Shown: positions 11,891 through 21,269 of the stretch, one piece after another | Position numbering within the stretch: the first letter of the stretch is position 1 | Layout of the letters: the number at the start of each line of letters is the position of its first letter | Assembly: GCA_944470555.2 (NCBI GenBank) | Contig: OX104134.1 | Location: 107,502,701 to 107,566,700 of the forward strand | DNA length: 64,000 bases | DNA from: Heterobilharzia americana | Lineage: Eukaryota > Platyhelminthes > Trematoda > Strigeidida > Schistosomatidae | Direction: 5' to 3' | Notes under the pieces: model-generated | What the model was told of the DNA's origin: nothing | Seen by the model: the letters and a program-made list of their open reading frames with translations, nothing else | Databases searched by the model: none | Made by a program: the position numbers and the translations under genes

Positions 11891-12960
11891 TTTTTTAACA
11901 TAAAGCCGAAGCTTCTACTTTGTTGAGGTGGAGAATACGCACTTGCTTCCAAATGTCTGCCATCACTTTATAAATAAGTTTGAAGCACAGTGACTACAGA
12001 TAACCAAATGCTCAAGAATCGACCTGTTGACGACTTTATACCATCCTTTGGACAACCATGCAGGAAAGTGTTTGGAGATGCATTTGGGTAGAATACACCT
12101 TATCTGGCCTATGTAACCAGCTCCACAAGAGCAGATGAACTGGTGAACACACATGCATGTGGCCTAAAGCGGTAGTTTATCCTTTACACACCCTGGAATC
12201 AGTTGTCGACTGGAGATAACAATTCACATCTGAGCCGAAAAGAAGGTCTTCTTCGATGTTTTGCACATTTGGTTCTTCAGTATCTCTGTCAATGTATCTC
12301 TCTCCAATATTTATAAGAAGTGTCTTTTTTGAATGAGTAGAGGCTTCTTCTTTGAAATTCTTAGGCTTCATGTTCCTCTCAATGAACCTTGAAGGATAAC
12401 AACTCTTGATTAACACTCTTCGAAGTATTTACAGCTTCTCATTTACTGCATCATCCGTAAAAGTTAGAATAATGCGTGTGCGTAGGTAATGGATCAAATT
12501 TCTCTTCTGGACTGGTGGAACCCAACTTTGAAAATGAGTATATTGACCATTTCAAGTTTTTCGGTTAACCAATCTCCTCAGGAAACTTTCATCTCTTCCT
12601 CTCAATAGGATGTCCAGAAAGTGGAATTCTAAGTTATTTTCTGTTTCTATGATAAATTTAATTGACTTATGACATTCATTGAACTTTCTTCAACGTTACT
12701 ATCCTCCTCACAGATGATAAAAGTGTCATGCATGTATCCCTTAAGTAGATGGGACTGGTCGATCAACAGAGGTAGTTTACTGTTTTCTTGAAACCAAATT
12801 GAATTACTGAGAAGTTGTTATGTCGGTAAACTAGAAGTAATCCATCTTTCTCTAGTGATGCAAAGATATGTGATGCGTTCGTTCTGTTGTTCAGTTAACA
12901 AATCAGCAACAACAGAATTGTAGAATAACTCATAGGACGATCACATGAAACGTTGAAATA
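11890..12960 (-). mobile_element. Penelope-like element, RT end and GIY-YIG domain (decayed)
   Basis: Read on the - strand. Near 12735-12600 the polymerase region shows HDTFIICEEDSNVEE, matching the YVDDTF-type active-site block of PLE reverse transcriptases with the first residues altered. It is followed by a frame-shifted NLEFHFLDIL. Downstream, 12416-12177 encodes KSCYPSRFIERN and a linker. Then 12154-11963 encodes a GIY-YIG start (VHQFICSCGAGYIGQ) with SILEHLVICSHC farther on. The order RT then C-terminal GIY-YIG endonuclease defines canonical PLEs. Frameshifts and stops separate the parts and the 5' half is missing or unrecognisable. Confidence 0.75.
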
Positions 12961-12969
12961 AAAAAATGA

Positions 12970-13610
12970 TGCGGAAAATCCAATTTTTGTCAACTGATAT
13001 TCAATTTGATTACATTGAGTCAGCTGATAAATTAAAACCCCTCGTTATTCTTTCTTTCAAATCAGTTTTTTATTTCTCGTTTCTTATCTTAAAATCATTA
13101 TTCTGCATTGCCAGTCAGGGGCTGTTAATCCATTAGAACTAGTTATTGTCTAATCGTTTTTGTCCAACATCCTTGTGAATATGAATATTTAGGCTTTGTT
13201 TGCCTAAAGTTTTACTGTTCTAAAAATTTGTTTGCGATATGTCTGTGGGAACAGACGAAGTAAAACGGTTCGACGTGCATCTTTGCTTATGTGTATGTAC
13301 ACTGTTGAACGCACATTGTGCTTCATTTTTGTGTATATATCCATGTTAAAGTTGCACATATTGAGAATGAGAAAAATAGCCAGTCACTGATGAACGATCA
13401 TAGTCATGGAATTTGTCACTATCATTTGTCTGTGATAATCAAGTCAGCCGCTGTTATTCAAAATCGGAATGTTTTGTTTCTGGGAAATACATAATGCATG
13501 GTAGATTAATAGAAGATGCCAGTCTTTTCCATGCGAACATCACCATGAGTGGGTTTCATTCTAACTCAACATTAACAAAGATGAAATAGCAATCTAACAG
13601 ACAGGCAGAC
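12970..13610. other. No feature recognised
   Basis: Low-complexity AT-rich sequence between a PLE remnant and a LINE remnant. No open frame of note, no RNA gene and no known repeat was seen. Confidence 0.4.
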
Positions 13611-13614
13611 AAAA

Positions 13615-14730
13615 AATCAACATAGAACCTTGCACACAACCGCATTGCATTGAGTTGTCGCAGTTCATAGTAGCACACAAAGAATAGGTAGGTAGAAAAG
13701 GATTGATATCAAAGTCGACAAATTTTTTTGAGATAGCAAGCAATTTGGAAATAACAGTTGGTGCAGATATTCAAGCTTTAGATGTCAGATGGTGAATACA
13801 TCTGCGCCTTTGTGACATTTCACTAAAAGTCTTCAACCACTGACTCCTTTCGTATAGAGGACCAGGCAGTCTACATCTCCCCACACGACTCAGACAAACA
13901 GTAGGGGACTTCATCACTTGGCGCCAGGTCTTGGTGTCGCTACTTTGAACCCTCTTCCAACCTAATTTAACTTCCTCCAGCATGGCACGTCGAGTTACGA
14001 GTTGGCTCGGCATACGTCGTACATCTACAAGCCATCTCATTCGTTAAAGGTTCACAACCTGATCGATTGACTTGCCTGTCTTGCCTGGTACCCTTCTCCT
14101 GACATTAACATCCCACCAAACGCGAGGAATGAATGAAGACATCTGTGATCAAAACCCTGTAACCCCCTCATATCTTCTAATTCAAAAGTCATGTTTCAGC
14201 CGTGTAAAATGACAGAACGAACTGCAGCGCAGTGTAGTCCTCCTCTGATAGAGTCGGATATCCCACCAGTCGGTACCACAGATGATTCAAGTTGTCAAAT
14301 ACAAAACCGGCCTTTTGATTCCAAACTGAGATTTTGTCAGCAACCAATCGGTTCAAGCTGATGCAGCTTCCCAAGTAAGTGAAGTGGTCGATACATATCA
14401 CCACTTCACTTGTAATTAAACTGGGACCAGCTGCAGACCAGTCTTGGAGCATCATCTTACATTTGAAATGTACGAAATGCATGCTAACCAAACATACTCA
14501 GATTACTGCACAAACTTTTCGGAAGACCCTTCATTTTGTCAGTGTCTTCACCTAGCAGGAGAATACCATCTTCTAACTCCAAGTCAACTAGATGCTGTCC
14601 AGGGCGTAGATCAATCCCTGTGAAGTCAGAGGTATCTACGATTATGTCCATTAATAGGTCTATAACAGTTGTAGTATTGGTAGGATCGAAAATCCGTACT
14701 ATCCTTCAAATGACCAATCAGAAAGCGGAG
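13615..14730 (-). mobile_element. Second non-LTR (LINE) family, 3' fragment (copy E1)
   Basis: A different LINE family from the RTE copies. On the - strand, remnants of an active-site region (ILLLGEDTDKMK near 14560) lead into KCKMMLQDWSAAGPS and FTYLGSCISLNRLVADKISV (14491-14189). An open frame 14040-13771 then gives RWLVDVRRMPSQLVTRRAML, TKTWRQVMKSP, RVGRCRLPGP and RRRCIHHLTS. The order FTYLGS, RWLGHVLR-like and GRCRLPG-like is one I associate with a common schistosome LINE group, but I cannot assign the clade firmly. Related fragments sit at 18756-20090, 26100-26880, 35420-36600 and 40400-40980. This copy has frameshifts and is inactive. Confidence 0.75.
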
Positions 14731-14794
14731 AATGTTTTGCTTATTTTTGGCAGACATGATCTCTGTTAATATAAGTGAAAAACTTGGGCACTGT

Positions 14795-14925
14795 GGTAGA
14801 ATGTAGTTCCGTATTAGATTTGTTTATTTGATATAAAGCGCACAGTGATACAGTATTATTTAATTGATTACGTTTCGAGCATAAATTATCATTGCTCTTA
14901 ATCATTTCAATGATCTCTGTTATTC
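14795..14925 (-). repeat. PLE-end-like repeat with hammerhead-like core
   Basis: On the - strand the segment reads ATTGAAATGATTAAGAGC, a loop, then GCTCGAAACGTAATCAAT and AAATAATACTGTATCACTG. The pieces GAGC/GCTC and ATTGA/TCAAT can pair like stems II and I of a hammerhead, and GAAA is intact at 14873-14876. The 5' core is ATGATTA (14900-14906) instead of CUGANGA, so activity is doubtful. Confidence 0.5.
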
Positions 14926-15105
14926 TGATTATTCTTGCCACAACCTGAAATCATTTTCAACCATGACGTAATACTTCACATTTGTTGTTCTCTATTTTGT
15001 TATTGTATTCACATGATTTTCATCCCACCTGAGGATAACTCATCACTACATAATTATTATTTGATCCTAAGTAAACAAACACACACACAATAAATGTATA
15101 TAAAT

Positions 15106-15117
15106 GAATCATTATTT
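15106..15117 (+). repeat. Target-site duplication, left copy (inverted SINE multimer)
   Basis: GAATCATTATTT at 15106-15117 recurs exactly at 16088-16099. The two copies bracket the whole inverted repeat complex. Confidence 0.85.
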
Positions 15118-15719
15118 CGTCCTCACGGCCATCAGGCTTTGACTCCACCGGTCACGACTTGTCATTGGAACTTCGGGAATACTTCTCGAAGCTAGTCACC
15201 AACGAGCACTAGTTCAATTAAATTTTGAGGGGGTTGTGGAGATTTGGAAATATTTCAAGTTGTTATTCATCGAAGACTGACATGAGTTGGAGGAACAAAG
15301 GAAACCTGGGAGCACTGGACAGCTGTTTCGTCCTAGTATGGGACTCCTCAGCAGTGCGCACCCACGACCCCACCAGCAGGGATCGAACCCGCGACCTTCA
15401 GGTTCCGCGACCAGCGCGTTACCATTGAGCCACTGGGTCACAATCCAATGCTCCATATTTCCAACTTCTGTTAGCTCACGATATAGCGCAAACCGCCACC
15501 CAATGTCATCGTTGAGTATTTGTCCTCACGGCCATCAGGCTTTGACTCCACCGGTCACGACTTGTCATTGGAACTTCGGGAATACTTCTCGAAGCTAGTC
15601 ACCAACGAGCACTAGTTCAATTAAATTTTGAGGGGGTTGTGGAGATTTGGAAATATTTCAAGTTGTTATTCATCGAAGACTGACATGAGTTGGAGGAACA
15701 AAGGAAACCTGGGAGCACT
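15118..15719 (-). mobile_element. tRNA-derived ribozyme SINE, 1.5 tandem units, - orientation
   Basis: A 403-bp unit repeated about 1.5 times: the block at 15121 returns at 15524 with no difference that I can see over almost 200 bp. On the - strand it has a tRNA-like head with box A TGGCTCAATGG and box B GGTTCGATCCC, followed by a hammerhead ribozyme (15312-15357). This family differs in sequence from the Sm-alpha SINE. The upper end of this arm (15719) falls one nucleotide from the predicted ribozyme cut of the missing next unit. There is no poly(A). It forms one arm of an inverted repeat with 15720-16087, and both arms lie in one target-site duplication. Confidence 0.85.
15312..15357 (-). 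ncRNA. Type I hammerhead ribozyme, intact core
   Basis: On the - strand: GCACTG, CTGAGGA, GTCC-CATACTA-GGAC, GAAA, CAGCT, GTC, CAGTGC. Stem I pairs GCACTG with CAGTGC (6 bp) and stem II pairs GTCC with GGAC. Stem III is a very short hairpin, and cleavage is predicted after GTC. The core CTGAGGA fits CUGANGA, where position 7 can be any base. All catalytic residues known for the family (C3, G5, G8, G12) are present. Confidence 0.85.
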
Positions 15720-15878
15720 CGAGAAGTATTCCCGAAGTTCCAATGACAAGTCGTGACCGGTGGAGTCAAGGCCTGATGGCCGTGAGGACAAATACTCAAC
15801 GATGACATTGGGTGGCGGTTTGCGCTATATCGTGAGCTAACAGAAGTTGGAAATATGGAGCATTGGATTGTGACCCAG

Positions 15879-15889
15879 TGGCTCAATGG
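15879..15889 (+). promoter_or_regulatory. RNA polymerase III box A of SINE
   Basis: TGGCTCAATGG matches the box A consensus TRGYNNARNGG at the expected place in the tRNA-like head. An equivalent box lies on the - strand arm. Confidence 0.75.
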
Positions 15890-15921
15890 TAACGCGCTGG
15901 TCGCGGAACCTGAAGGTCGCG

Positions 15922-15932
15922 GGTTCGATCCC
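15922..15932 (+). promoter_or_regulatory. RNA polymerase III box B of SINE
   Basis: GGTTCGATCCC is an excellent box B (GGTTCGANNCC), 33 bases after box A. Together they predict pol III transcription into the hammerhead. I could not fix the parental tRNA; the head resembles an arginine-type tRNA only loosely. Confidence 0.8.
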
Positions 15933-15953
15933 TGCTGGTGGGGTCGTGGGTGC

Positions 15954-15999
15954 GCACTGCTGAGGAGTCCCATACTAGGACGAAACAGCTGTCCAGTGC
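15954..15999 (+). ncRNA. Type I hammerhead ribozyme, intact core
   Basis: Identical in sequence to the - strand copy at 15312-15357. Stem I is 15954-15959 with 15994-15999. The core is 15960-15966, stem II 15967-15970 with 15978-15981, and GAAA 15982-15985. GTC is 15991-15993, with cleavage predicted between 15993 and 15994. Confidence 0.85.
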
Positions 16000-16087
16000 T
16001 CCCAGGTTTCCTTTGTTCCTCCAACTCATGTCAGTCTTCGATGAATAACAACTTGAAATATTTCCAAATCTCCACAACCCCCTCAAA

Positions 16088-16099
16088 GAATCATTATTT
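16088..16099 (+). repeat. Target-site duplication, right copy (inverted SINE multimer)
   Basis: Exact copy of the 12 bases at 15106-15117, directly after the + arm. Confidence 0.85.
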
Positions 16100-16969
16100 G
16101 TAGATTTTGTCCCCTCATTTCGTAATTGTCCTGTCAATATTGATTTGATTGCACAGTTAACACACTAGACTGATAACAGTCCACCACTGCATTCTATTTG
16201 ATCTCCATTCACCCATCGTAACACTGACTGTTTCAACATAGAAAAAACTGTACATCACGCCTTATTTCGGCTATTGTTTTTCACTTATTCTCATGCATTT
16301 ATAACTGGAGAGTCTGAAGAAGAAGTTATTAAAAACAGTTGGTCGCTCAAATTATTCTTCTGAATAATCTATGGGATCTTTAAATCATTAAAATGATATT
16401 ACTCTTCATTATTACTTCTCAAAGTATTTGAGAAAGAAGTTGGATTATAATTGAAGATCTTCAACACCTATGAACATTACAGCAGAGCACAGGTTACATC
16501 TGCTTGAGATCAATCGTACAGCTTTTTTTATTCTGAATGTCTGATATGTTTTATTGGGATTTGTTTGTACTTTGAAAAATGTTACTGTTGGCACTAAAAC
16601 TCATCGTTCTATGACGTATCCTCCTGACAGTGTGCAGATATTATAGTTGGATATGCAGTTCATCTTCGGGGAACACCTTTACACAATTCACTGCGGTGCA
16701 ATAAGTAGTACAAACGCCCTTGGAATCTAATAACAACTGTTTCTGTCGTATGGTCCTCCAACTGCCTTTCATGACAACTTAAGACGTCAAGAAAAAAGCA
16801 TCTTAACCAAAATTCCTCAAATGAGTTACCACAGCAGGCAAGCTTAGTCCCTAGAGTAAGGTAGCAGTTGTGGTCTGCTACTTGTTAACCTGATGTGTTC
16901 TAACAACCTTTGACAATTTTTACTTATATGCGTATCAGCTTTTGACTCTGCACTACTGAAGTGACCAAG

Positions 16970-17325
16970 TCGAGGTGACTGATAGGATAACACTAAATAC
17001 TGGAAACGCTACAAACGCAATGATATATGTGGAAAGGATGCGAGTAGCTACTGTTCTCCCTCATAACCTGATAATTCACTGCGCCACGAAAATCAGAAGA
17101 CAAAGAACGGCCTGTGAATGTAAGGAAGACAACTTTATTTGACGGAAAGCACATCGTTTATACACAGTGTTTCCCCAGATACCTACTTTCATTGGTCAGC
17201 TGAAGGAAAAACTGTTCACTAAGGTTTTTCCGCCTACACTGTAACATGAAACCAAGGTTGAAATCCAAAACTGTTGATGATGACTTAAAATGCCGCTTCC
17301 TATCAAGTACAGCCTATACGAGATA
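16970..17325. repeat. Unclassified dispersed repeat, copy 1
   Basis: About 350 bp similar along its length to 29585-29960. Shared blocks include GAAACGCTAC, CAGAAGACAAAG-like, TTGGTCAGCTGAAGGA, AACTGTTCACTAAG, CAGTAACATGAAAC-like and the final CGCTTCCTATCA. There is no coding frame. It could be part of an LTR or a non-autonomous element; the family was not recognised. Confidence 0.6.
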
Positions 17326-18407
17326 AATAGCTTAAATGGTTACAGCTACCAAACTTAACTGTTGACTTACGATACCATTTTAAAGTATGTAAGCATCTTT
17401 TGAATCTGTTTATCGTGTCGTATATAACTATGTCCATCTTGTTGAATTTAGCTACAAGCGTGTATTTTTTTTAACACGTTTTTAATAGTCTCTGTGCTTA
17501 CCAATGACGAGTAGTACTCATTTTCTGAATTCATATTTCTTTGTCGACACACATGAAAAAGCTTTTTCAATTATATATCAAAGAAAAACTGAGTTCTGGT
17601 ATTCCCTGTTAATGATGATGGTGTAACTGTAGTTAGTAACACACAAAGCCATGATGATTCATTGAAAATTAGAAGACAAAAATTGACAACTGTTAATAGT
17701 CTTTACCGGAAAACACTGCATAATAGTATAGGCTACCGGTTCGGGTCTTCTAGAAGACAACAATAAATTATTGGACACTCAGTGAGATGATTAGATATTG
17801 ATTACAGTGGCTGATATGTAAACATTCTTTATCATCCTCAAAAATTTGAACATTTTACCAACTTTTATTTATTTATTTATTCCCCTCTTGTGCACTTTAT
17901 CTCTTTAATGCCATTCTTCTTCTATTCATCTCTTCTTCATACACTACTGTGAAGTGTAGCTACTTGAATACATGGACTTCTGAGCCAGTTTTTGTGTTGA
18001 TCTTTCTGTTATGAGTAACGCTTTCACTGATATTTTAAGTTCAAATGTAGTTATACCCTTTAAAGTGTGCATTGAACTATCAGACTGGTCTTCTCTTGTT
18101 TTTTAGTTGTAACTGAACTTATAAGTTTCAAAGTGCACCTGTGGTACATTCAGTTACTGTAATCAATAACATTTTTTACGTTTTATCTCACTATAAGTAT
18201 GCACAAGTTAAGTTTGATTATTGACTTGGACAGTTGCATTTTTGCACTTGAAACATATTTGAACTCTTTGAGTGCTTGATGTTTGGCTTACTTGTTGTAA
18301 GCACGTTCGATACATAGGTGTCTGTTGGCTTACCTACTAAACTGCATACATTTTTGTAAAAGAAATGTCGATAACTTTGCCGTTGTCTTTCTCATTTCAA
18401 TTTCTAG

Positions 18408-18560
18408 ACAGTTACAATAGCTGTATATGCATATTTCGGTACATGCTTACTTGCTTGGCAGTATTTGGATCCATCTAAACACTATGAAGGTCATGATGTT
18501 GATATTTATGTGCCAATTTTTGGTTTGTTACGTTTCTTCTTTTATATTGGATGGCTTAAG
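18408..18560 (+). CDS. Bestrophin-family anion channel, transmembrane exon
   Basis: An internal exon of 153 bases (51 codons, phase 0 at both ends) bounded by acceptor TTTCTAG and donor GTGAGT. It encodes TVTIAVYAYFGTCLLAWQYL, then DPSKHYEGHDVDIYVPIFGL and LRFFFYIGWLK. This aligns with the vertebrate bestrophin segment around VVTVAVYSFF...GWLK, a membrane helix plus the loop before the calcium-clasp region. Bestrophins are pentameric, calcium-activated chloride and bicarbonate channels of plasma or internal membranes. The upstream exons (YDWISIPLVYTQ-like and the N terminus) were not found on either side of the repeats in 1-18407. They may lie before the window. The family call is firm; which paralogue it is cannot be said. 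Confidence 0.92.
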
Positions 18561-18681
18561 GTGAGTTCACTTCTCACTGAATATTAAAAGGATAATTAAG
18601 ATTTTTGCCTGATATTTCGAGTTGTTATAGCATTCCCTCACTTCTGCAATTTCACCTACAGTATTTGATTTGAAACAGAAA

Positions 18682-18684
<3 letters not shown>

Positions 18685-18751
<67 letters not shown>
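18685..18751. repeat. (AT)n microsatellite
   Basis: An uninterrupted AT dinucleotide run of about 67 bases in the intron after the transmembrane exon, next to a LINE fragment. Confidence 0.95.
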
Positions 18752-18753
<2 letters not shown>

Positions 18754-18755
18754 TC

Positions 18756-20090
18756 GACGTAGAACCTTGTGCACAAGTGCATCAGCTCACCTTTCCTCAA
18801 TCGACAGCCGAGGGAATACAGGAAGGAAAGTTAAGAAAGACGCCAAAACTTTGTGGATGAAAAGAGTTTAAACATCAATGCCACTATGGCTCACTTGAAA
18901 CCGTATCACTGAGGCTATCCAACTAATGATTCCTAGCATACTAAGTAATTCAGTCAGGTGGCTTACACTTAGCCATGTTAGCTCAGATCAACAGTTGAGA
19001 ATTTCATAGAATGATGCCTTGTTTGTATTTACTCACCCTTCACTTCCCAACCTAATCCTTTTTCGACTAATATGGCGTGTCGAAGTACTTAGTAGCCTAA
19101 CATGTGCAGCACACTTGTAAGCCAACCCAGTCGGTGGACGTTCACAACTTCAATGAAAGACTCACCTTGCTTCCTTAGCCTTTTACTTCTTACTTCAAAA
19201 TTGCATTCTCTTTGGTGTAAGCATATACCAGTAAGGTCATAGCGAAACTACTATCCAGCTCATGTCATTTGATTTCAAAGGCTGTTTTACAGCTGTGCAG
19301 CAGAATATGGCAAACTGCTTTACAATTTTCCTGTTTTTCTACATGCAGTTGTATATCTGACTGGCGCCAGAGATTGCAGGGCTAGAAAACTTCAAATGAG
19401 TATTTTGGTTGCGAGCTGAAATTTCGTCGAAAACTAATCATTACGACTGATGTAACTTTTCAGAAAAATGGAGTAGTTGAAGCATTCCAATATTTCATTA
19501 CAGATCCTTAAAATAGGTGCCAGTTCAGACCACATCTTTAGGACTACATTTGATTTCAGCGGCACGAAATGTATGGCGAATGTACTCAGATTTCTAGTCA
19601 AAGCTTTTAAAAGTCTTTTCATTTAATAAGCATCTTGGAGTAACAGGATTTGTTCGCCTTAATCTAAGTCAACCAGATAATCTTTAAGCAGTAATTTCAC
19701 CCCTGGAAAGTTAGAAGAAAATTAGGTCACCCTGACTGGTTCATCTATAATGAAGTTCAGTAGTTATGAGGATGTTAGATCTCGCCGGTGAAAAACTTCT
19801 TATAAACCACCATGTGACTATGTGAGTTCAAGTGACGAGTCTTGTGGAGTAATAACTTCGCCGTACAACCTTCATAGTCAAATACTGCTACAACATTTCT
19901 TGTTAGGATAAATCAAATGCCTCCTTTAGACCAAGGAATATAGTAAATCCCATGCGTCTCTAAGTATGTTTGCGTTCTAAAACCTGTTGAAGAGTGAAAA
20001 TCTGATCATTGCATCCTGGTCTAAATTCTGTTTGGTTCCTTGTGAGTTTCAGTTCAAAACGGACTCTAAAATCTTAGACACAATGTTAAT
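18756..20090 (-). mobile_element. Second LINE family, decayed copy (E3)
   Basis: Read on the - strand from about 20090. It begins in the polymerase fingers (remnant QNLDQDAMIRFSLFNRF, matching a GFRPGRGCIDHIFTLRQ-type block). It continues through the FVPLKSNVVLKMWSE block (19622-19434) into a 3' end resembling copy E1. Its last bases share GTAGAACCTTGTGCACA-like sequence with the E1 end near 13620. Stops and shifts are frequent, so it is old. Confidence 0.6.
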
Positions 20091-20489
20091 CAAACACTTT
20101 GCTTAGATTCTGTTAATTTTCTTTATTAGCTGCTAAGCAAAGTTCGTTCGAGAATAGTATGTTACTTAGGAAATCTAACTACACTAGTCATAATTTTCTA
20201 CCTCTGGACAGCACGAAATATATCCATTTGGTACTTGTTTAATTTGGGTGATTATTTCATTGGTATTGATTCGTTATACCAAATCCACTGGATTTCTATG
20301 TTTCTGTGTTTAATTGCTTTTGAGGAAGACCAGTTGTGACGGATACCAGTTACTCAGTTTCATTTGAAAAAATATGCGTTTTATGTTTAATTGATGTAGA
20401 GTTGTGTCGTGTTGGAGTTCATGTAGTGTGGATACTCTGTCTATTATGATTGCATCGTAAAATATTCAGTATCCCTTTCTTGATAGTGT

Positions 20490-21260
20490 TGTGTTCTCTG
20501 AGCTGTATGGTTTGATCATAAAGCTTTCATTGTCATTCTAGAATAGAATCCTCAGCACAAACTTCAGAAAGAAGTGAGCTATGGGATTTTCTCCGTAAGT
20601 GGTTTAGTAGCTTTTCCTGATGATCTTGAGTATGACTGTTTGTTTCTGCTGAAATCTTGTCATTGTCTTCATAAGTATTTCAATTGGTTGACCTGCCGAC
20701 GTGAACATTGACCTTCTTTTCGTTTCCTGTGCTTCTTATTGGTTGGTAGATTTGATCAATGTCAATATGCCTACTGATCTCTGAATGACTTAAGTGCCAC
20801 GCTTCTATGAACTCTCTGGCACCCTTTCTACATTTTCTGTCCAGGATTTCCACATTTTCCCAGCCAAATTCCTGACCCCAATTATCAGCATATATAGATG
20901 TGAGCTAAGATGTGTCATAACACTTCACTACCGGCTGATGTCCCCATAGATGGATGCAAGGAGGGCGACCACTCTCTCTGACAGTGTTTTTTACAGTTTG
21001 TGCAGTTTATTTTGTAGACAACGTTTAGCTTGTCTTCCTTTGCTACTGTATATTTTGACCTGCATAACAGAGATTGAAGAGATTTTGTAGGCTTGTGAGC
21101 TACGGAGGTCCCAGAACGCTTCAGTAATCTGGTTACGTTCTTGGATACGTTCTTCATGCAAAGCAAGACAATTCATTTGTTGATTTCCAAGGCTAACTTC
21201 TTGGTTGATGAGGAATTTGACAAATATCATTTGATGAATTTACGTGGATAATCATTCTTC
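20490..21260 (-). mobile_element. Penelope-like element 3' fragment (GIY-YIG)
   Basis: On the - strand, 21166-20915 encodes TSVAHKPTKSLQSLLCRSKY followed by KLNVVYKINCTNCKKHC. This is the linker plus the first strand of a GIY-YIG nuclease domain found at the C terminus of PLEs. The sister copy at 26890-27790 preserves more. A frameshift breaks the domain right after the NCTNC block. The non-coding 3' part shares CACAAACTTC...AAGTGAGCT with the sister copy. Confidence 0.7.
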
Positions 21261-21269
21261 TGCGAAACA

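Larger units (their letters stand above)
15720..16087 (+). mobile_element. tRNA-derived ribozyme SINE, + arm of inverted multimer
   Basis: This is the same 403-bp unit in + orientation. It starts at unit position 130 (counting from the ribozyme cut) and runs through position 403 to position 94 of the next unit. It differs from the - arm by at least one base (AAGGCC for AAAGCC near 15768). It ends at CCCCCTCAAA, directly against the right target-site duplication. Confidence 0.85.

Noticed and set aside
15116..16100. CRISPR-like or satellite array
   Set aside because: Only 1.5 direct units plus an inverted one, enclosed in a target-site duplication. That is a retroposon insertion in an animal genome.
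15214..16137. Several 67-135 codon frames on both strands
   Set aside because: They are translations of the ribozyme SINE and its inverted copy. The sequence is explained by tRNA boxes and the hammerhead, not by a protein.
18567..18800. 77-codon - frame with Ile-Tyr repeats
   Set aside because: Translation of an AT microsatellite.
20618..20670. CTGATGA followed by GAAA and GTC on + strand
   Set aside because: The 27 bases between the core motifs cannot form a stem II next to the core, and no stem I is present. It is part of the 3' region of a PLE fragment.
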